Of a stretch of 60,140 nt of DNA, positions 38,897-48,990 are shown in pieces. Under the pieces are notes generated by a model. The model did not search any database, was not told the origin of the DNA, and worked only from the letters and a program-made list of their open reading frames with translations. A program made the translations under genes and the position numbers. The first letter of the stretch is position 1, and every line of letters starts with the position of its first letter. This stretch comes from Proteobacteria bacterium bin106 (GTDB taxonomy: Bacteria > Bdellovibrionota_B > Oligoflexia > Oligoflexales > Bin106): the NCBI GenBank assembly GCA_002238945.1, contig MPNI01000013.1, positions 1 to 60,140 of the forward strand, read 5' to 3'.

Positions 38897-40144
38897 ATGC
38901 CTCTTTACAGCTATAAAGGCTTTGATGCCACCAGCGGTTCTTCTGTTAAAGGCAAGATAGAAGCCGACAATATGAAGATTGCCAGACAAAAGCTCAAACA
39001 AGGATCCTCTCGCATTCTTGTCAGCGAAATTACCGAAGAAAAAGCCCGAACCTACTCCCTGAAAGATAAATCCTCGCCTTTTACCGCCTTTTCTGCTCTC
39101 TTAGCACCCAAAATAAAGCTTAACGATCTGGCCATCATGACCCGGCAGTTTGCCACATTGCAATCCGCTCATGTACCCATTGATGAATCTCTCAGAGCCC
39201 TGGTTGAACAAGTGGAAAATGAAACTCTGTCTAAAATCTTAGCTCAAGTCAAAGACGGCCTATCAGAGGGCAAATCTTTAGGCGATGCCATGAGCAAATA
39301 CCCTCATTGCTTTAACCGCCTTTATGTCAATATGATCACAGCTGGAGAATCCTCCGGCACACTTGCCTTGGTTCTTGAAAGACTGGCTGATTTTCTTGAA
39401 TATCAATCAAAAATCAAAAGCGAGCTTATTTCTGCTCTCATGTATCCATTGATTATGATTTTAGCCTCTTTAGGCATCATCAGCTACCTGTTTGTAAGTG
39501 TTGTACCTAAACTACAAAAGGTCTTTTCTTCTCTAAAGGTCAACCTCCCCACTTTCACTCAAATGCTTATTAAAACCTCTGAATTTCTCCAAAACAACTT
39601 ATTTGGTGTATTCATAGGCCTAGCTATTATTGTGATTGCTTTTGATCGTTGGCGTAAAAGCAAGAAAGGCAGAATGCTCTTTGATCAATTCATGCTCAAA
39701 GTACCTCTATTTGGTCCTATTGTCGTGCGTGTCAATGTATCACGCTTTACCAAAACCCTCTCCACATTGCTTAACTCAGGGGTACCCATTGTGGCAGCCC
39801 TCGAAATCACCAAAAACACCATTCCCAACTCTATTATTGCCCAAGTGGTTAATAGCGCTAAAACGGCAGTGCAAGAAGGACAAAGCCTAGGAGCCACCAT
39901 TGAGAAGTCCAAGAAATTTCCAGCATTGGTCTCTCATATGATCAAAACCGGAGAAAAAACCGGTGAACTCGAAACCATGCTTTCCCATGTGGCTAAGGCC
40001 TATGATGTGGAAGTAGAAAGAAAAATTGCCGGCATGCTCACCCTCATAGAACCTGCCATGATCATCCTTATGGGAGGTGTTGTGGTGGTTGTGGTTATAG
40101 CCATGCTGGTTCCTATGCTTGGAGTAATGAGCCAAGTAAGATAA
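38897..40144 (+). CDS. gspF: T2SS inner-membrane platform protein
   Basis: This 415-residue polytopic protein works with GspE, GspL and GspM as the platform. The N-terminus MPLYSYKGFDATSGSSVKGK is the family start, so ATG 38897 is preferred over a TTG 21 bases earlier. Two GspF domains are visible: LNDLAIMTRQFATLQSAHVP with helices near 170-215, and VSRFTKTLSTLLNSGVPIVA near 280. A third helix sits close to the C-terminus (IILMGGVVVVVVIAMLVPML). The length is normal. gspG follows only after a 542-base spacer. Confidence 0.96.
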   Translation: MPLYSYKGFDATSGSSVKGKIEADNMKIARQKLKQGSSRILVSEITEEKARTYSLKDKSSPFTAFSALLAPKIKLNDLAIMTRQFATLQSAHVPIDESLRALVEQVENETLSKILAQVKDGLSEGKSLGDAMSKYPHCFNRLYVNMITAGESSGTLALVLERLADFLEYQSKIKSELISALMYPLIMILASLGIISYLFVSVVPKLQKVFSSLKVNLPTFTQMLIKTSEFLQNNLFGVFIGLAIIVIAFDRWRKSKKGRMLFDQFMLKVPLFGPIVVRVNVSRFTKTLSTLLNSGVPIVAALEITKNTIPNSIIAQVVNSAKTAVQEGQSLGATIEKSKKFPALVSHMIKTGEKTGELETMLSHVAKAYDVEVERKIAGMLTLIEPAMIILMGGVVVVVVIAMLVPMLGVMSQVR

Positions 40145-40686
40145 TAACTCCCTCTGTACTTAGACATACACACACGTTATAAGTTATAATAACTCCGTAA
40201 AGTGTTGCACCGAATACACCCAGCTTGTAGGCTACAACTAACTCTGAAGTTACCCAAAAGAAAGTAGATGCTAGACATATAAAACCGATGTATGAAACAG
40301 ACATATAAAGCAACTCATAACCCATTGGCTTTGTTTATTATAAAAGCATAAAAAACGTTACCAAAGATACGTGACCTTGGACCTTGACCTAGTTGTAAAA
40401 GATTTGCAAAAGAAACGAATCATCGTATATAACTCACGATCTGACACAAGTATTTAGCTATACTTCATTTAAAAACCGAGATTAAGCTAAGTCGATAAAT
40501 AAACGAAACTAAAACTAAAAACTAAGTGAGCCAGAACTAAGAGCCAGAACTAAGAGCGAGAACTAAAAAAAACCGTTCACACACAACCCACATAACAGAT
40601 AAACTGATACATCCACAAGATGACATTTAAACGTACCACTTAAACCCTCATTCACTGCATTTGTTGCCATTTGGAGTCACTTGCCC
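40145..40686. other. Long spacer between gspF and gspG
   Basis: This 542-base gap holds small repeats: GAGCCAGAACTAA-type units near 40527-40567 and several CTAAAACTAAAA words. A TATACT box lies near 40463 on the plus strand. A minus-strand frame (40113-40325) has no ribosome site and is not called. Confidence 0.4.
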
Positions 40687-41196
40687 ATGAACCACCTTTG
40701 TTCTTCGAGTCATAACAGCCACCTTTTTTACAAGCTCAAAACCGGTTTTTTTCATAAACCGAGCAAACTATCACCCTTTCGTCAAGACGGCATGACTCTT
40801 CTTGAGATCATTATTGTGGTGGCTTTGTTAGGATCGCTTATGGTCTATCTTGTGAGCAATTTAACCGGTGTGAGTGATAGTGCCAAAGTTGATCAAGCAG
40901 GCTTAGCTATGGGACAAATTGGCCAATCACTCAATTTGTATCGCATCCATAACAACCGCTACCCTACCAATGAACAAGGACTTTCTGCTTTAATCACAAA
41001 TCCTGGCATAGATACCTGGCGTCATCCTTACATCGATTCTCAAGACAAGCTTAAGGATCCTTGGGGAAATCCCTTTAACTATGAAAGCTCAGGCAGAGAG
41101 TATCGTATTACATCAAATGGAGTGGATGGTATTCCTGGAAACGAAGATGATATTAGCTATCCTAAAAATCAGCAACCGGCAGGTGATGGAAACTAA
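40687..41196 (+). CDS. gspG: T2SS major pseudopilin
   Basis: This 169-residue prepilin forms the pseudopilus. ATG 40687 is used (GGAG ten bases upstream; a TTG six bases earlier is an alternative). A long leader of about 36 residues precedes the class III site DG-MTLLEIIIVVALLG: Gly at -1, Met at +1 and Glu at +5. The body has the family signatures NRYPTNEQGLSALITNP and DPWGNPFNY, and the calcium loop NGVDGIPGNEDDI. The leader is longer than the usual 6-10 residues. gspH follows 152 bases later. Confidence 0.96.
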   Translation: MNHLCSSSHNSHLFYKLKTGFFHKPSKLSPFRQDGMTLLEIIIVVALLGSLMVYLVSNLTGVSDSAKVDQAGLAMGQIGQSLNLYRIHNNRYPTNEQGLSALITNPGIDTWRHPYIDSQDKLKDPWGNPFNYESSGREYRITSNGVDGIPGNEDDISYPKNQQPAGDGN

Positions 41197-41348
41197 AGTC
41201 ATACATAACCATAACGAATCATAAAGAATCATAAAGAACCATCATAAGCAGCTCCCGTGAGCTCCTTTATTTTTATGTTCCCAAAACCGCACTTTTTCCA
41301 TGATGTTTCTTTCTCACCTGAGTGTTAGATGGTTTATGACTCTTTATC

Positions 41349-42155
41349 ATGAATAGAAACGTTCACATCACACCGCCCCATACCCTCGCTGGTTTAACAT
41401 TGCTCGAGGTGATATTGGTGATTGCTTTGCTTGCTGGCATGATGAGTTACACCGTAAGTGGACTACTGCCCAGCAAGGATTACACATCCACATTTCTTGC
41501 TTTACAAGCACAGATCAAAAGCACTTTTGACTCCGCTGTTCTTACCGCCGTTCCTCATCGCATGGTCTTTGATACTAAGGCCAGCAAGATTATGATTCAA
41601 CGTCTTGAACACAAAGAAGGCACAACACCCACTACCATCACCTTTACAACAAAAAACCATGAAAGTTTAGAAGAAGAAAAACTAGCCTTAGAGAACAAAA
41701 AAGAAAACCTTGAAGTGTATAAAGATCTTGGTGGTGATGATGTCACAGATATCGACACACAAACCACCATTAAAGCAAGCACTCCCGTTCTTCAAGCCAT
41801 GGAACAACTTATGGGACAGCGTTGGATCCGTGCAGGAGATTTTGCAGAAGGTGATCTGAGCTTCTCTGGCTTACGTATCACACGCTACTTTACTGAACAT
41901 CTCGAAACAGAGATCATCACTGATCGAGGTGAATCTGCACACAAAGAATTCTTTTTATACTTTTATCCTCATGGTTATGTGGAAAAAGCCTATATCATAT
42001 TTCATGAAGTTGATGATCAAGGCACTCCCCTCGAAGACGTATCACCTTATGTGCTCAGAACCTTGCCCTTTGAAGGCATCTCCATGCTCTCAGCAAACAT
42101 TGCAGATATCGACACAATTCTATCTAATACCCCTTTCAAAACTCCCCCTCCATGA
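41349..42155 (+). CDS. gspH: T2SS minor pseudopilin
   Basis: This 268-residue minor pseudopilin has a 15-residue leader and the site LAG-LTLLEVILVIALLAG (Gly at -1, Glu at +5). The globular part is larger than typical GspH (~170) and includes a Lys/Glu-rich loop (about 95-125, ESLEEEKLALENKKENLEVY). It is called H from its place between G and I; the sequence alone would not separate H from other minor pseudopilins. The stop overlaps the gspI start by four bases (ATGA), so translation is coupled. Confidence 0.85.
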   Translation: MNRNVHITPPHTLAGLTLLEVILVIALLAGMMSYTVSGLLPSKDYTSTFLALQAQIKSTFDSAVLTAVPHRMVFDTKASKIMIQRLEHKEGTTPTTITFTTKNHESLEEEKLALENKKENLEVYKDLGGDDVTDIDTQTTIKASTPVLQAMEQLMGQRWIRAGDFAEGDLSFSGLRITRYFTEHLETEIITDRGESAHKEFFLYFYPHGYVEKAYIIFHEVDDQGTPLEDVSPYVLRTLPFEGISMLSANIADIDTILSNTPFKTPPP

Positions 42156-42841
42156 CCCACCCATCACCTCCAACAGCAAACTCAAAGCAACACTCTATGC
42201 TGCAACCGTCGCTATGGTTGCGTCCATTTTACCCTCATTATCAGACCAGCTTCTCGCTTTTTGAAACAGTCATTGCTGTGGGCATGCTCGCTGTGATGGC
42301 TTTGTATGTGGGAGGGATTCAAGGACAGGTGGTGTATTCATTGGAATATGGCCAAAAGATTTCTCAAGGACTTTGGCTAGCTCGAGGCATCATGGCCAAA
42401 GTCGAATATGAGTGGGATAGCAGGGAATTCTCTGAGCTCAATATCAATCAAAGAGAACAAAAAATTGATGATTCTTTATTTGGTGACAATGCGAGTAAAA
42501 TCTTCAATGGTTTCACCTATGAAGTACTCATCGAAGAGTGGAAATTACCTGTCATCAAATTCCTCACCGGCGAAAATTCTCCTGCTAAAGGAGAAAGTAG
42601 TGGCATGATAGGCGATCAAATCAAAGCCATATTCGGCAGTGACATCATGAAAATAGCTCAAGTAAAAGTATATTGGCCAGAAGGAGCAAGACGAGGCTCC
42701 ACCGATCTTTCTTTATTACTTGTAAATCAAAAAGCTGTGGATAAACAGATCAGCAACATTACAGGTGCGCAAGCCTCCCCTTCAACCACACCATCTAGCC
42801 CTTCGACAATCAACAAAGAAATGCCACCGGCATCACCTTAA
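42152..42841 (+). CDS. gspI: T2SS minor pseudopilin
   Basis: This 229-residue minor pseudopilin starts inside the gspH stop codon. The hydrophobic N-helix is FSLFETVIAVGMLAVMALYV; the residue before it is Ser, not Gly, so the usual G-F/M cleavage site is missing (TS-FSLFE). The +5 Glu is present. After about residue 200 comes a Ser/Thr/Pro-rich tail. The 31-residue leader is long. It is called I by position. A 354-base spacer follows before gspJ. Confidence 0.82.
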   Translation: MTHPSPPTANSKQHSMLQPSLWLRPFYPHYQTSFSLFETVIAVGMLAVMALYVGGIQGQVVYSLEYGQKISQGLWLARGIMAKVEYEWDSREFSELNINQREQKIDDSLFGDNASKIFNGFTYEVLIEEWKLPVIKFLTGENSPAKGESSGMIGDQIKAIFGSDIMKIAQVKVYWPEGARRGSTDLSLLLVNQKAVDKQISNITGAQASPSTTPSSPSTINKEMPPASP

Positions 42842-43195
42842 AACCCCCACGCAACACTCAAACCATCATTACCTTGCAAGCTTCTTTTCAGCTCATATCT
42901 GGCCATGTGTATGAATATCATATGTATTATGTATATATACTTTAACTTTGGAGCTCTCTAAGTTTGTGCTTTTTTCAAAACACATATATGACCCAAAATC
43001 TTAGCTAGCTCATCTTATAGAGCTCATCTTATAGAGCTAGTCTTATCTTAGCTAAGTAGGCGTATAAAGCTTCCTTGCAAACTCACACAACTTGAGAATA
43101 GCCACAGCTCAGAGTATGCTAAAAAGCAAGAATAGAATTATGCGTCATAAATCATAAACAGCATGTCTTAAATACTTTTTTACTATCAAAAACCT
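42842..43195. other. Spacer between gspI and gspJ
   Basis: There are 354 bases without a gene. A repeat AGCTCATCTTATAG occurs twice (about 43008-43036), followed by related TAGTCTTATCTTAGC. Nothing else is recognised. Confidence 0.4.
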
Positions 43196-43978
43196 ATGCC
43201 TGATATCAGATTCACATCACAAAAACACTTCAAAGGTTTTACCCTTCTTGAGGTTATGATCACCATATCACTGCTGGCAGTGATGGTTCTTGCTGTCAGT
43301 GAATTGCTCAAAGGAAGTATTGATATGCGCATAGCTTTATCCGAAAAAGAACAAGTGACTTCTCGACTCAATGTCACCTTAGATATGATCAAACAGGACA
43401 TTGAACACGCCTATCTTCTCTCTGTAAACAAAGACAAAGAACTCGTACGCAATGGCCAAAACCACACATATTTTAAAATCGAAACCTTTGCTTCAAAAAC
43501 CACCATATCTTTCACCACACTTCATCCACGCAGTATGCCATCAAACACCTCATCTGGAGAACTTGCTAAGGTGATGTATGAAATCAAAGAGAGCAAACGC
43601 CATAGTCCGCGCATGGCCCTTTGGCGAGGCTCTATGCCGGTAAATATCGATAAAGACGTCAACACAGAATTGATCAGTGAGGGCATTCGTAGCTTATCTG
43701 TGGAATTATGGAATGGCAGTGCATGGCTCAATAATTGGGATAGCACAAAAAGTGAATTTCGTGATGCTCTGCCAAGACTGGTGCGTATCACACTGAAAGC
43801 TTACTTACGCAACCCGGAATATGGTGCTGGAACAGAAGATGTCATGCAAGATAGCCTTATGATGCCTACAGATGACCATAGTGTTTCTCATCAAGGAGAA
43901 CGTCGAACCATAGTGTATCTTCCCTGGGCTAAACGTTTTCCAGAAATCAAAGATAAAACCAAAACCTTACGCTTTTAA
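43196..43978 (+). CDS. gspJ: T2SS minor pseudopilin
   Basis: This 260-residue minor pseudopilin has a 14-residue leader and the site FKG-FTLLEVMITISLLAVMVL (Gly at -1, Glu at +5). The body carries GspJ-like features: KEQVTSRLNVTLDMIKQDIE, an LRRG-like LWRGSMPVN and LSVELWNGSAW. GspJ caps the pseudopilus tip with I and K in known systems. ATG 43196 is the start. gspK follows after 28 bases. Confidence 0.9.
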   Translation: MPDIRFTSQKHFKGFTLLEVMITISLLAVMVLAVSELLKGSIDMRIALSEKEQVTSRLNVTLDMIKQDIEHAYLLSVNKDKELVRNGQNHTYFKIETFASKTTISFTTLHPRSMPSNTSSGELAKVMYEIKESKRHSPRMALWRGSMPVNIDKDVNTELISEGIRSLSVELWNGSAWLNNWDSTKSEFRDALPRLVRITLKAYLRNPEYGAGTEDVMQDSLMMPTDDHSVSHQGERRTIVYLPWAKRFPEIKDKTKTLRF

Positions 43979-44006
43979 ATCCCTATTTTTCACAAGAGAT
44001 ACGTCA

Positions 44007-45242
44007 TTGTCTTCCAAAGCTCAAGAGTCAAGCACTGTATTCAAACCTCTCACAGAAAATCGTGGTATTTCCATTATTATCAGCCTTACAGTGATGGCTT
44101 TTATGATCAGCTTTATTGCAGATCTCATGGTGTCATCACGGGTAGCGCATCAAATGACCCTTAATTTGCTCAATACCACACGAGCCGAATATTTAGCCAA
44201 ATCTGGTGAAAAGTTAGCCACCTTCTTACTTGCCATCGATGCCGGCATTGATCTCAAAACCCAAGAACTCGCAAAAATCGCCCCAGCTGATGGACGTGAT
44301 GATATTTGGGGGATGTTTGATGGTATTCCCATTGGTGGAGAAAACATAGAAATGCTCTCTGCCATCATGAGCATGTTTGGTCTTAAAGAGTTTAGCGACT
44401 CTCAAGTCACAGAAAAGCTCAAAAACCTTCATGGTAGCTTTACACTCGCCATTGCTGATGAAAGCTCACGGATCAACCTCAGCTACCTACAAACCACCAA
44501 TATGGGCAAGCAAGGACTTGAAATGCTTCTGGCTTTATTGAATTGTCCAGCTGAAAAACATTTTCTTGAAACCAAATCCCTCACTCCCATAGAAGTAGCT
44601 CATCGCATCTTTGACTTTATCGATAACGATAAACGCTCCAATAAAAACGGTGCTTCTGGGTTTAGCACAGAGAGTACTCCTTACCAAAGCAAAGTACCTC
44701 CCTACAACCCCCCCAATCACCCACTAGAAAGCCTCGATCAATTGCTTCTCATTGAAGGTTGGGATAGTGAGATGCATGCTGTCTTTGCTCCTTATCTGAC
44801 GGTTTATCCTATTCCTAATCACTATTCTAAAAAACGCAAAAAAGATCTTGGCAGTGAAGCACAACTCAACATCAACACCATCCCCAGAGAATTGATACAG
44901 TGTATCATCCCAGAAACTCAAGGAGAGTGTTATGAAGACTTTGTTAGAAAATTTCACAAATTGAGCACAGAAAAACAACGCATAGCTTCAAGCAGTGCTG
45001 AAATTACCAAATCCCTTAAAGATAAAATGTGCTACTTATCATCTGATAATATCCAAACACCACAAAGTGCTAAATGGTTTAAAACCCAATCCTCTACTTT
45101 TCGTATCATGATCACAGGCCAATCAGGAGGTATAAAACGCGTACTTACCAGTGTGATTCATCGCCTCTCACCTGAACTAGCAAAAAGCCAAAAACCAGCC
45201 TCTTCTGTGGATATGCTATACTGGCGTATGGGATCTTACTAA
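44007..45242 (+). CDS. gspK: T2SS pseudopilus tip protein
   Basis: This 411-residue protein starts with TTG at 44007; AAGAGA lies about 8 bases upstream and there is no closer ATG. The leader ends in ENRG and the hydrophobic helix ISIIISLTVMAFMISFIADL follows; the +5 position is Ile rather than Glu, normal for GspK, which lacks the Glu. The large globular domain includes IADESSRINLSYL and the later LNINTIPREL, a pair of helix-hairpin-helix-like elements found in GspK. It sits at the pseudopilus tip. gspL follows after 300 bases. Confidence 0.92.
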   Translation: MSSKAQESSTVFKPLTENRGISIIISLTVMAFMISFIADLMVSSRVAHQMTLNLLNTTRAEYLAKSGEKLATFLLAIDAGIDLKTQELAKIAPADGRDDIWGMFDGIPIGGENIEMLSAIMSMFGLKEFSDSQVTEKLKNLHGSFTLAIADESSRINLSYLQTTNMGKQGLEMLLALLNCPAEKHFLETKSLTPIEVAHRIFDFIDNDKRSNKNGASGFSTESTPYQSKVPPYNPPNHPLESLDQLLLIEGWDSEMHAVFAPYLTVYPIPNHYSKKRKKDLGSEAQLNINTIPRELIQCIIPETQGECYEDFVRKFHKLSTEKQRIASSSAEITKSLKDKMCYLSSDNIQTPQSAKWFKTQSSTFRIMITGQSGGIKRVLTSVIHRLSPELAKSQKPASSVDMLYWRMGSY

Positions 45243-45542
45243 TTATTCACCTCATTCACCATTGTGATTTTTGGTTTTATTGCCAAAATCTTGAAACAAG
45301 TAAAAAAAGTAGTCCTATATTTTCTTAGTAACAACTATCACATTTACAGCGTTTTTTTCGAGTGTGTATAAGCAAGAAAAGAATCATCCCATTTTCCTAT
45401 AACCACATGCATACATATCTCTTTATGAAAACATGCCAAGTATACGAAGGTAATAGAAGGTAATAGAAGCTATAAAAGGTATAAAGGACTATAAAAGATA
45501 TTATGGTTGATGTAACAGGATGAGAGCAAGGAGTGTGATAGC
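45243..45542. other. Spacer between gspK and gspL
   Basis: These 300 bases hold short direct repeats (GAAGGTAATA twice, then AAGCTATAAAAGGTATAAAG) just upstream of gspL. The gspL ribosome site AAGGAG lies 9 bases before ATG 45543. No gene is seen. Confidence 0.5.
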
Positions 45543-47210
45543 ATGCAACGTATTATCGGTTTAGATATCGGTTCCTATTCCATCAAAGCTGTGGAAATCA
45601 TCAACAGCTTTAGCAGCTATCATATTGAAAACTTTTACGAAAAAGTCATCAGCACTGATAGTCCAGATCATAATCAAATGAGTAAAGATGAACGTCTTGT
45701 AGCGTGCATGAAGGAACTGTTTGAGTCTAACCAACTGGAAGCAGACCGGATTGTCACAGCTATGCCTGGACAATACATTTCTTCAAGAATGCTAAAGTTT
45801 CCCTTCTCTGATCAACGCAAGATTGCCGCATCTGTGGCCTATCAAGTAGAAGATATGGTGCCATTTCAGCTCGATGATATGATCTTAGAACATCAGATCA
45901 TCGGTACAGAAGGCACAGATACACAGGTGCTTGTGGTGATGATTCAAAAAACCTTTATGGCCAATTACCTCGCCCAATTAGCCTTGGTGGGAGTTGATCC
46001 TAAACTAGTGGATGTGGATTCACTCTCCCTTTATAACCTTGCTCCCCATATTCCTCATAATCCAGAAGAAATTTATGGCATTATCGATATAGGTCATGAA
46101 AAAACCTCGGTGTGTCTTATTGAAAATGACATGCTCCGTATGTTCCGTACCTTAAAGGTAGGAGGAAAATACCTCACCGAAGTTCTTGCCCGTGATCTCG
46201 AAATCTCTTATGCAGAGTCACAAAACATCAAACACGAACTCTCAGCTATTGCCTCTAAAGATGGCGGCCAAGATTTAGGTTTGAGTGCCAAAGATCTTGA
46301 AATCGCCCGCCAAATCGGTGTGGCAGGATATGGTTTTTCACGGGAGCTTTCACGGACGCTCTATGCTTTTAAAAACCTTGAAAAAAGACCTATATCTAAA
46401 ATCTATATCTCAGGAGGTACGGCTAAACTCAGAGGTATCGATGCTTATCTCGAAGAACAACTCAACACCAAAGTCCTGCGTCATGAACACACCCTCACTG
46501 ACCTACAACTTGACAGCTCATTGAAAGAGTATCTTGAGGTTATTCCACAAGCTGTATCTATCGGACTCAGGGTGGTGTCAGGAACCAAAAAAAGCTCTAA
46601 AGTGAATTTGCGCAAAGGCGAATTCGCTTACTCTCAAGATTCTGAGGCTTTTCTTAAATTAGCTTCCCGTACTATGGTATGGGTAAGTTTAGCTACTTTA
46701 TTGCTTATTTTTGGCTATATTTTCCAAAAAGTATTTTACGACTATCAAGTGGATGCATTTGAAAAACGCTACCTCGATGCTTTCTTACAAATTGCTCCTG
46801 ATCAAAGAACCCAAGCCACTAAACTCACTTCATTTCCAGCATTACGTACCTATGCTAAAAACCACTTGCAACAAAACATCGATGGCAAAAAAATCTCTGT
46901 GGATAAATTTATCAAAACCAACTCCTCAAACGCTGCTATGCGTGCTTTGATGATTCTTTCAGAAACCATCCCAAAAAATATCAAAGTGGATATCGTTCTC
47001 TATGACTTCGCCACTCAAAATGATCTCAAAGGCAAACTTGTCTTACAAGGCGAAACCGATGGCTATGGCTCTGTCAGTCAGATCAAAGATTTGATTCAAA
47101 ACCACCCTAATTTTCTAAATGTCAGTGAAAAAAGCTCTGCAAAGCCAGGAACTGATGGTAAAGTAATTGCTTTCACCATCACCTCTACTTTTGTACCATC
47201 CCCTGTTTAA
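45543..47210 (+). CDS. gspL: T2SS platform protein with PilM-like actin fold
   Basis: This 555-residue protein contacts GspE in the cytoplasm and GspM in the periplasm. The N-terminal half is an actin-like/PilM fold: IIGLDIGSYSIKAVEI (phosphate loop 1), YGIIDIGHEKTSVCLI (phosphate loop 2) and KIYISGGTAKLRGI (adenosine loop). A membrane helix lies near 377-397 (TMVWVSLATLLLIFGYIFQK), followed by a periplasmic ferredoxin-like domain. The intact ATP-binding-like motifs make it more PilM-like than enterobacterial GspL, as in deltaproteobacterial systems. Confidence 0.9.
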   Translation: MQRIIGLDIGSYSIKAVEIINSFSSYHIENFYEKVISTDSPDHNQMSKDERLVACMKELFESNQLEADRIVTAMPGQYISSRMLKFPFSDQRKIAASVAYQVEDMVPFQLDDMILEHQIIGTEGTDTQVLVVMIQKTFMANYLAQLALVGVDPKLVDVDSLSLYNLAPHIPHNPEEIYGIIDIGHEKTSVCLIENDMLRMFRTLKVGGKYLTEVLARDLEISYAESQNIKHELSAIASKDGGQDLGLSAKDLEIARQIGVAGYGFSRELSRTLYAFKNLEKRPISKIYISGGTAKLRGIDAYLEEQLNTKVLRHEHTLTDLQLDSSLKEYLEVIPQAVSIGLRVVSGTKKSSKVNLRKGEFAYSQDSEAFLKLASRTMVWVSLATLLLIFGYIFQKVFYDYQVDAFEKRYLDAFLQIAPDQRTQATKLTSFPALRTYAKNHLQQNIDGKKISVDKFIKTNSSNAAMRALMILSETIPKNIKVDIVLYDFATQNDLKGKLVLQGETDGYGSVSQIKDLIQNHPNFLNVSEKSSAKPGTDGKVIAFTITSTFVPSPV

Positions 47211-47231
47211 ACAGCCATCAGGATAGAGACC

Positions 47232-47900
47232 ATGAATTTTATAACGCGCTATTTTGATACCATCAAATCTTTTTTCAATCAAATCGTGATCAAATTAAGC
47301 ACAACGATTTTTGGAGCCAATAACGAACGTCTTGATTTTATTATCGATAGCTTCAACAGATTACAAGCTAAACAACAAAAACTTGTTTTTACAGGAGGTA
47401 TTATCCTAGCTGCTTCCCTTGTTCTCGTGGTGTTTTCTATATATTTTATTCAAGTAGGAAAACTCAAAAAAGAACTGGAAACCAGCATGCAATCTCTCAG
47501 AGAACTCAGCACTTTATCAGAAGCTTATCAAAGAGAAAACTCACGATTTGCTCAGATCACTCAACAGGTTAAAACAGCAACCCAAAACCTCACAAGCCTT
47601 AAAAGCTATTTTGAAGAGGTTTCACGCAATGAAGAGATCAATTTAGGAAGCCTTAACGAAAAAGTCATCCCTCTCCCTGAATCTAATACGTTATCTCAGC
47701 ATCTTTCCCAGATTCGTGTGGATGTAAATATTGATAATATCTCGCTTCCAAAGATATTAAAATACATCACAACTTTAGAAAGAAGCCGTAAAAAGCTCAG
47801 TGTCTCTCATCTCAGTATTCGCTCACGCTATGAAACAAAATTATATTTTGATACAAAAATATCTGTAAGAGGATACACCGCCACTACTCAACAACCATAA
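47232..47900 (+). CDS. gspM: T2SS platform protein
   Basis: This 222-residue protein has one membrane helix (51-74, LVFTGGIILAASLVLVVFSI) and a coiled-coil-like periplasmic helix (about 78-135), then a small alpha/beta domain. GspM partners GspL; the layout (N-in, single helix, coiled coil, ferredoxin-like end) matches. Sequence identity in the family is always low, so the call also rests on its place 21 bases after gspL. The cytoplasmic N-terminus of 50 residues is longer than usual (~20). Confidence 0.85.
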   Translation: MNFITRYFDTIKSFFNQIVIKLSTTIFGANNERLDFIIDSFNRLQAKQQKLVFTGGIILAASLVLVVFSIYFIQVGKLKKELETSMQSLRELSTLSEAYQRENSRFAQITQQVKTATQNLTSLKSYFEEVSRNEEINLGSLNEKVIPLPESNTLSQHLSQIRVDVNIDNISLPKILKYITTLERSRKKLSVSHLSIRSRYETKLYFDTKISVRGYTATTQQP

Positions 47901-47960
47901 CAACATAGCAACATAAAACTTGCCATCCTTTCCTCACTCATATAGAGTCCATCTATTTTT

Positions 47961-48944
47961 ATGAAATCTTTTATCAAACTTGCCATTTATGCCTTAGCTT
48001 TTCTGGTGATGCTTATTACCTTTTTTATCTTTACGTTCCCTGCGAGTGTCGTCAAAGAATCTCTCATTGCTCATATCGCAGCCAACACCCCCCCCTCATC
48101 TGCCATAGCCACATCGAAAATAGAGATATCTCGTATATCCCTAGCACTGCCCTTAGGAGTTCATATTGATGGCTTAAGTATTCCTTTTTCTCAAGGCCAA
48201 AACAGAGAACAGGAAGAACGATTGTATTTCACCAAAATCCAAGCAGGACTGAGATTTTGGCAACTCTTTACAGGTCATGCTGGACTGTGGATTGATGTGG
48301 AAAGAAATAACCAAGAGAACCTGAAAGTCACCCTAAAGCTACCCTTCACTCAAATCATCCGTGGTAACCCCATACCCACAAATATCACGTTTATGGCTCA
48401 TAACTTTACCATCACCGAACTGCTTTCTTTTGCTATGCAAATGTATGCAAAATCACCCACAGCTAACCCTCTTATCACACCCCTTCTTGAACAATTACGT
48501 TTTCAGGGCCAACTCAAAGGCAACAGCGAATTATCTATAGCAAACCAAAGTCTTACTTCCCTTAGTGGTGATATATCTTTGGAGTTAGTCAACTTTCGTT
48601 TTGAAAGCCAAGATCCCAACCTCATCATACCTGAACAACTTTTTTCTAAAGCCCTTCTTAAAATCTTAGCTCGTAGTGGCACCATCAATATCCTAGAAGA
48701 TACCTATTTTCAATCAGAACAACTCAGTCTTGGCCTCAACGGCTCGGTCACACTCGATGAAAACACGCCACAATCCAAACTCGCTTTGAGCATCCCTTTA
48801 GAGATGCGTGGTGATATCCTAGAAAAAATCGGCGTACTTGTAGAAATGGCACTGCTGTCTCAACAAATTGACTGGCAAGGCAAGGTGCGTCTTAATATAG
48901 CAGGAAACATGGCTAAACCACAGATTTCTGCCACATCTCTATAA
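47961..48944 (+). CDS. gspN: T2SS protein N
   Basis: This 327-residue protein has an N-terminal helix (about 5-29, FIKLAIYALAFLVMLITFFI) and then a beta-rich periplasmic body with AsmA/GspN-like features: SRISLALPLGVHIDGLSIP, QGQLKGNSELSIANQSL and LGLNGSVTLDENTP. GspN occurs at the end of deltaproteobacterial T2SS clusters, which supports the lineage guess. Its role in secretion is not settled. It is the last gene of the cluster, 60 bases after gspM, and converges with ctaG. Confidence 0.85.
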   Translation: MKSFIKLAIYALAFLVMLITFFIFTFPASVVKESLIAHIAANTPPSSAIATSKIEISRISLALPLGVHIDGLSIPFSQGQNREQEERLYFTKIQAGLRFWQLFTGHAGLWIDVERNNQENLKVTLKLPFTQIIRGNPIPTNITFMAHNFTITELLSFAMQMYAKSPTANPLITPLLEQLRFQGQLKGNSELSIANQSLTSLSGDISLELVNFRFESQDPNLIIPEQLFSKALLKILARSGTINILEDTYFQSEQLSLGLNGSVTLDENTPQSKLALSIPLEMRGDILEKIGVLVEMALLSQQIDWQGKVRLNIAGNMAKPQISATSL

Positions 48945-48990
48945 TGATTGCGTCATATCACAGCATCGAAAGAAGCATTAATAAGAACCA

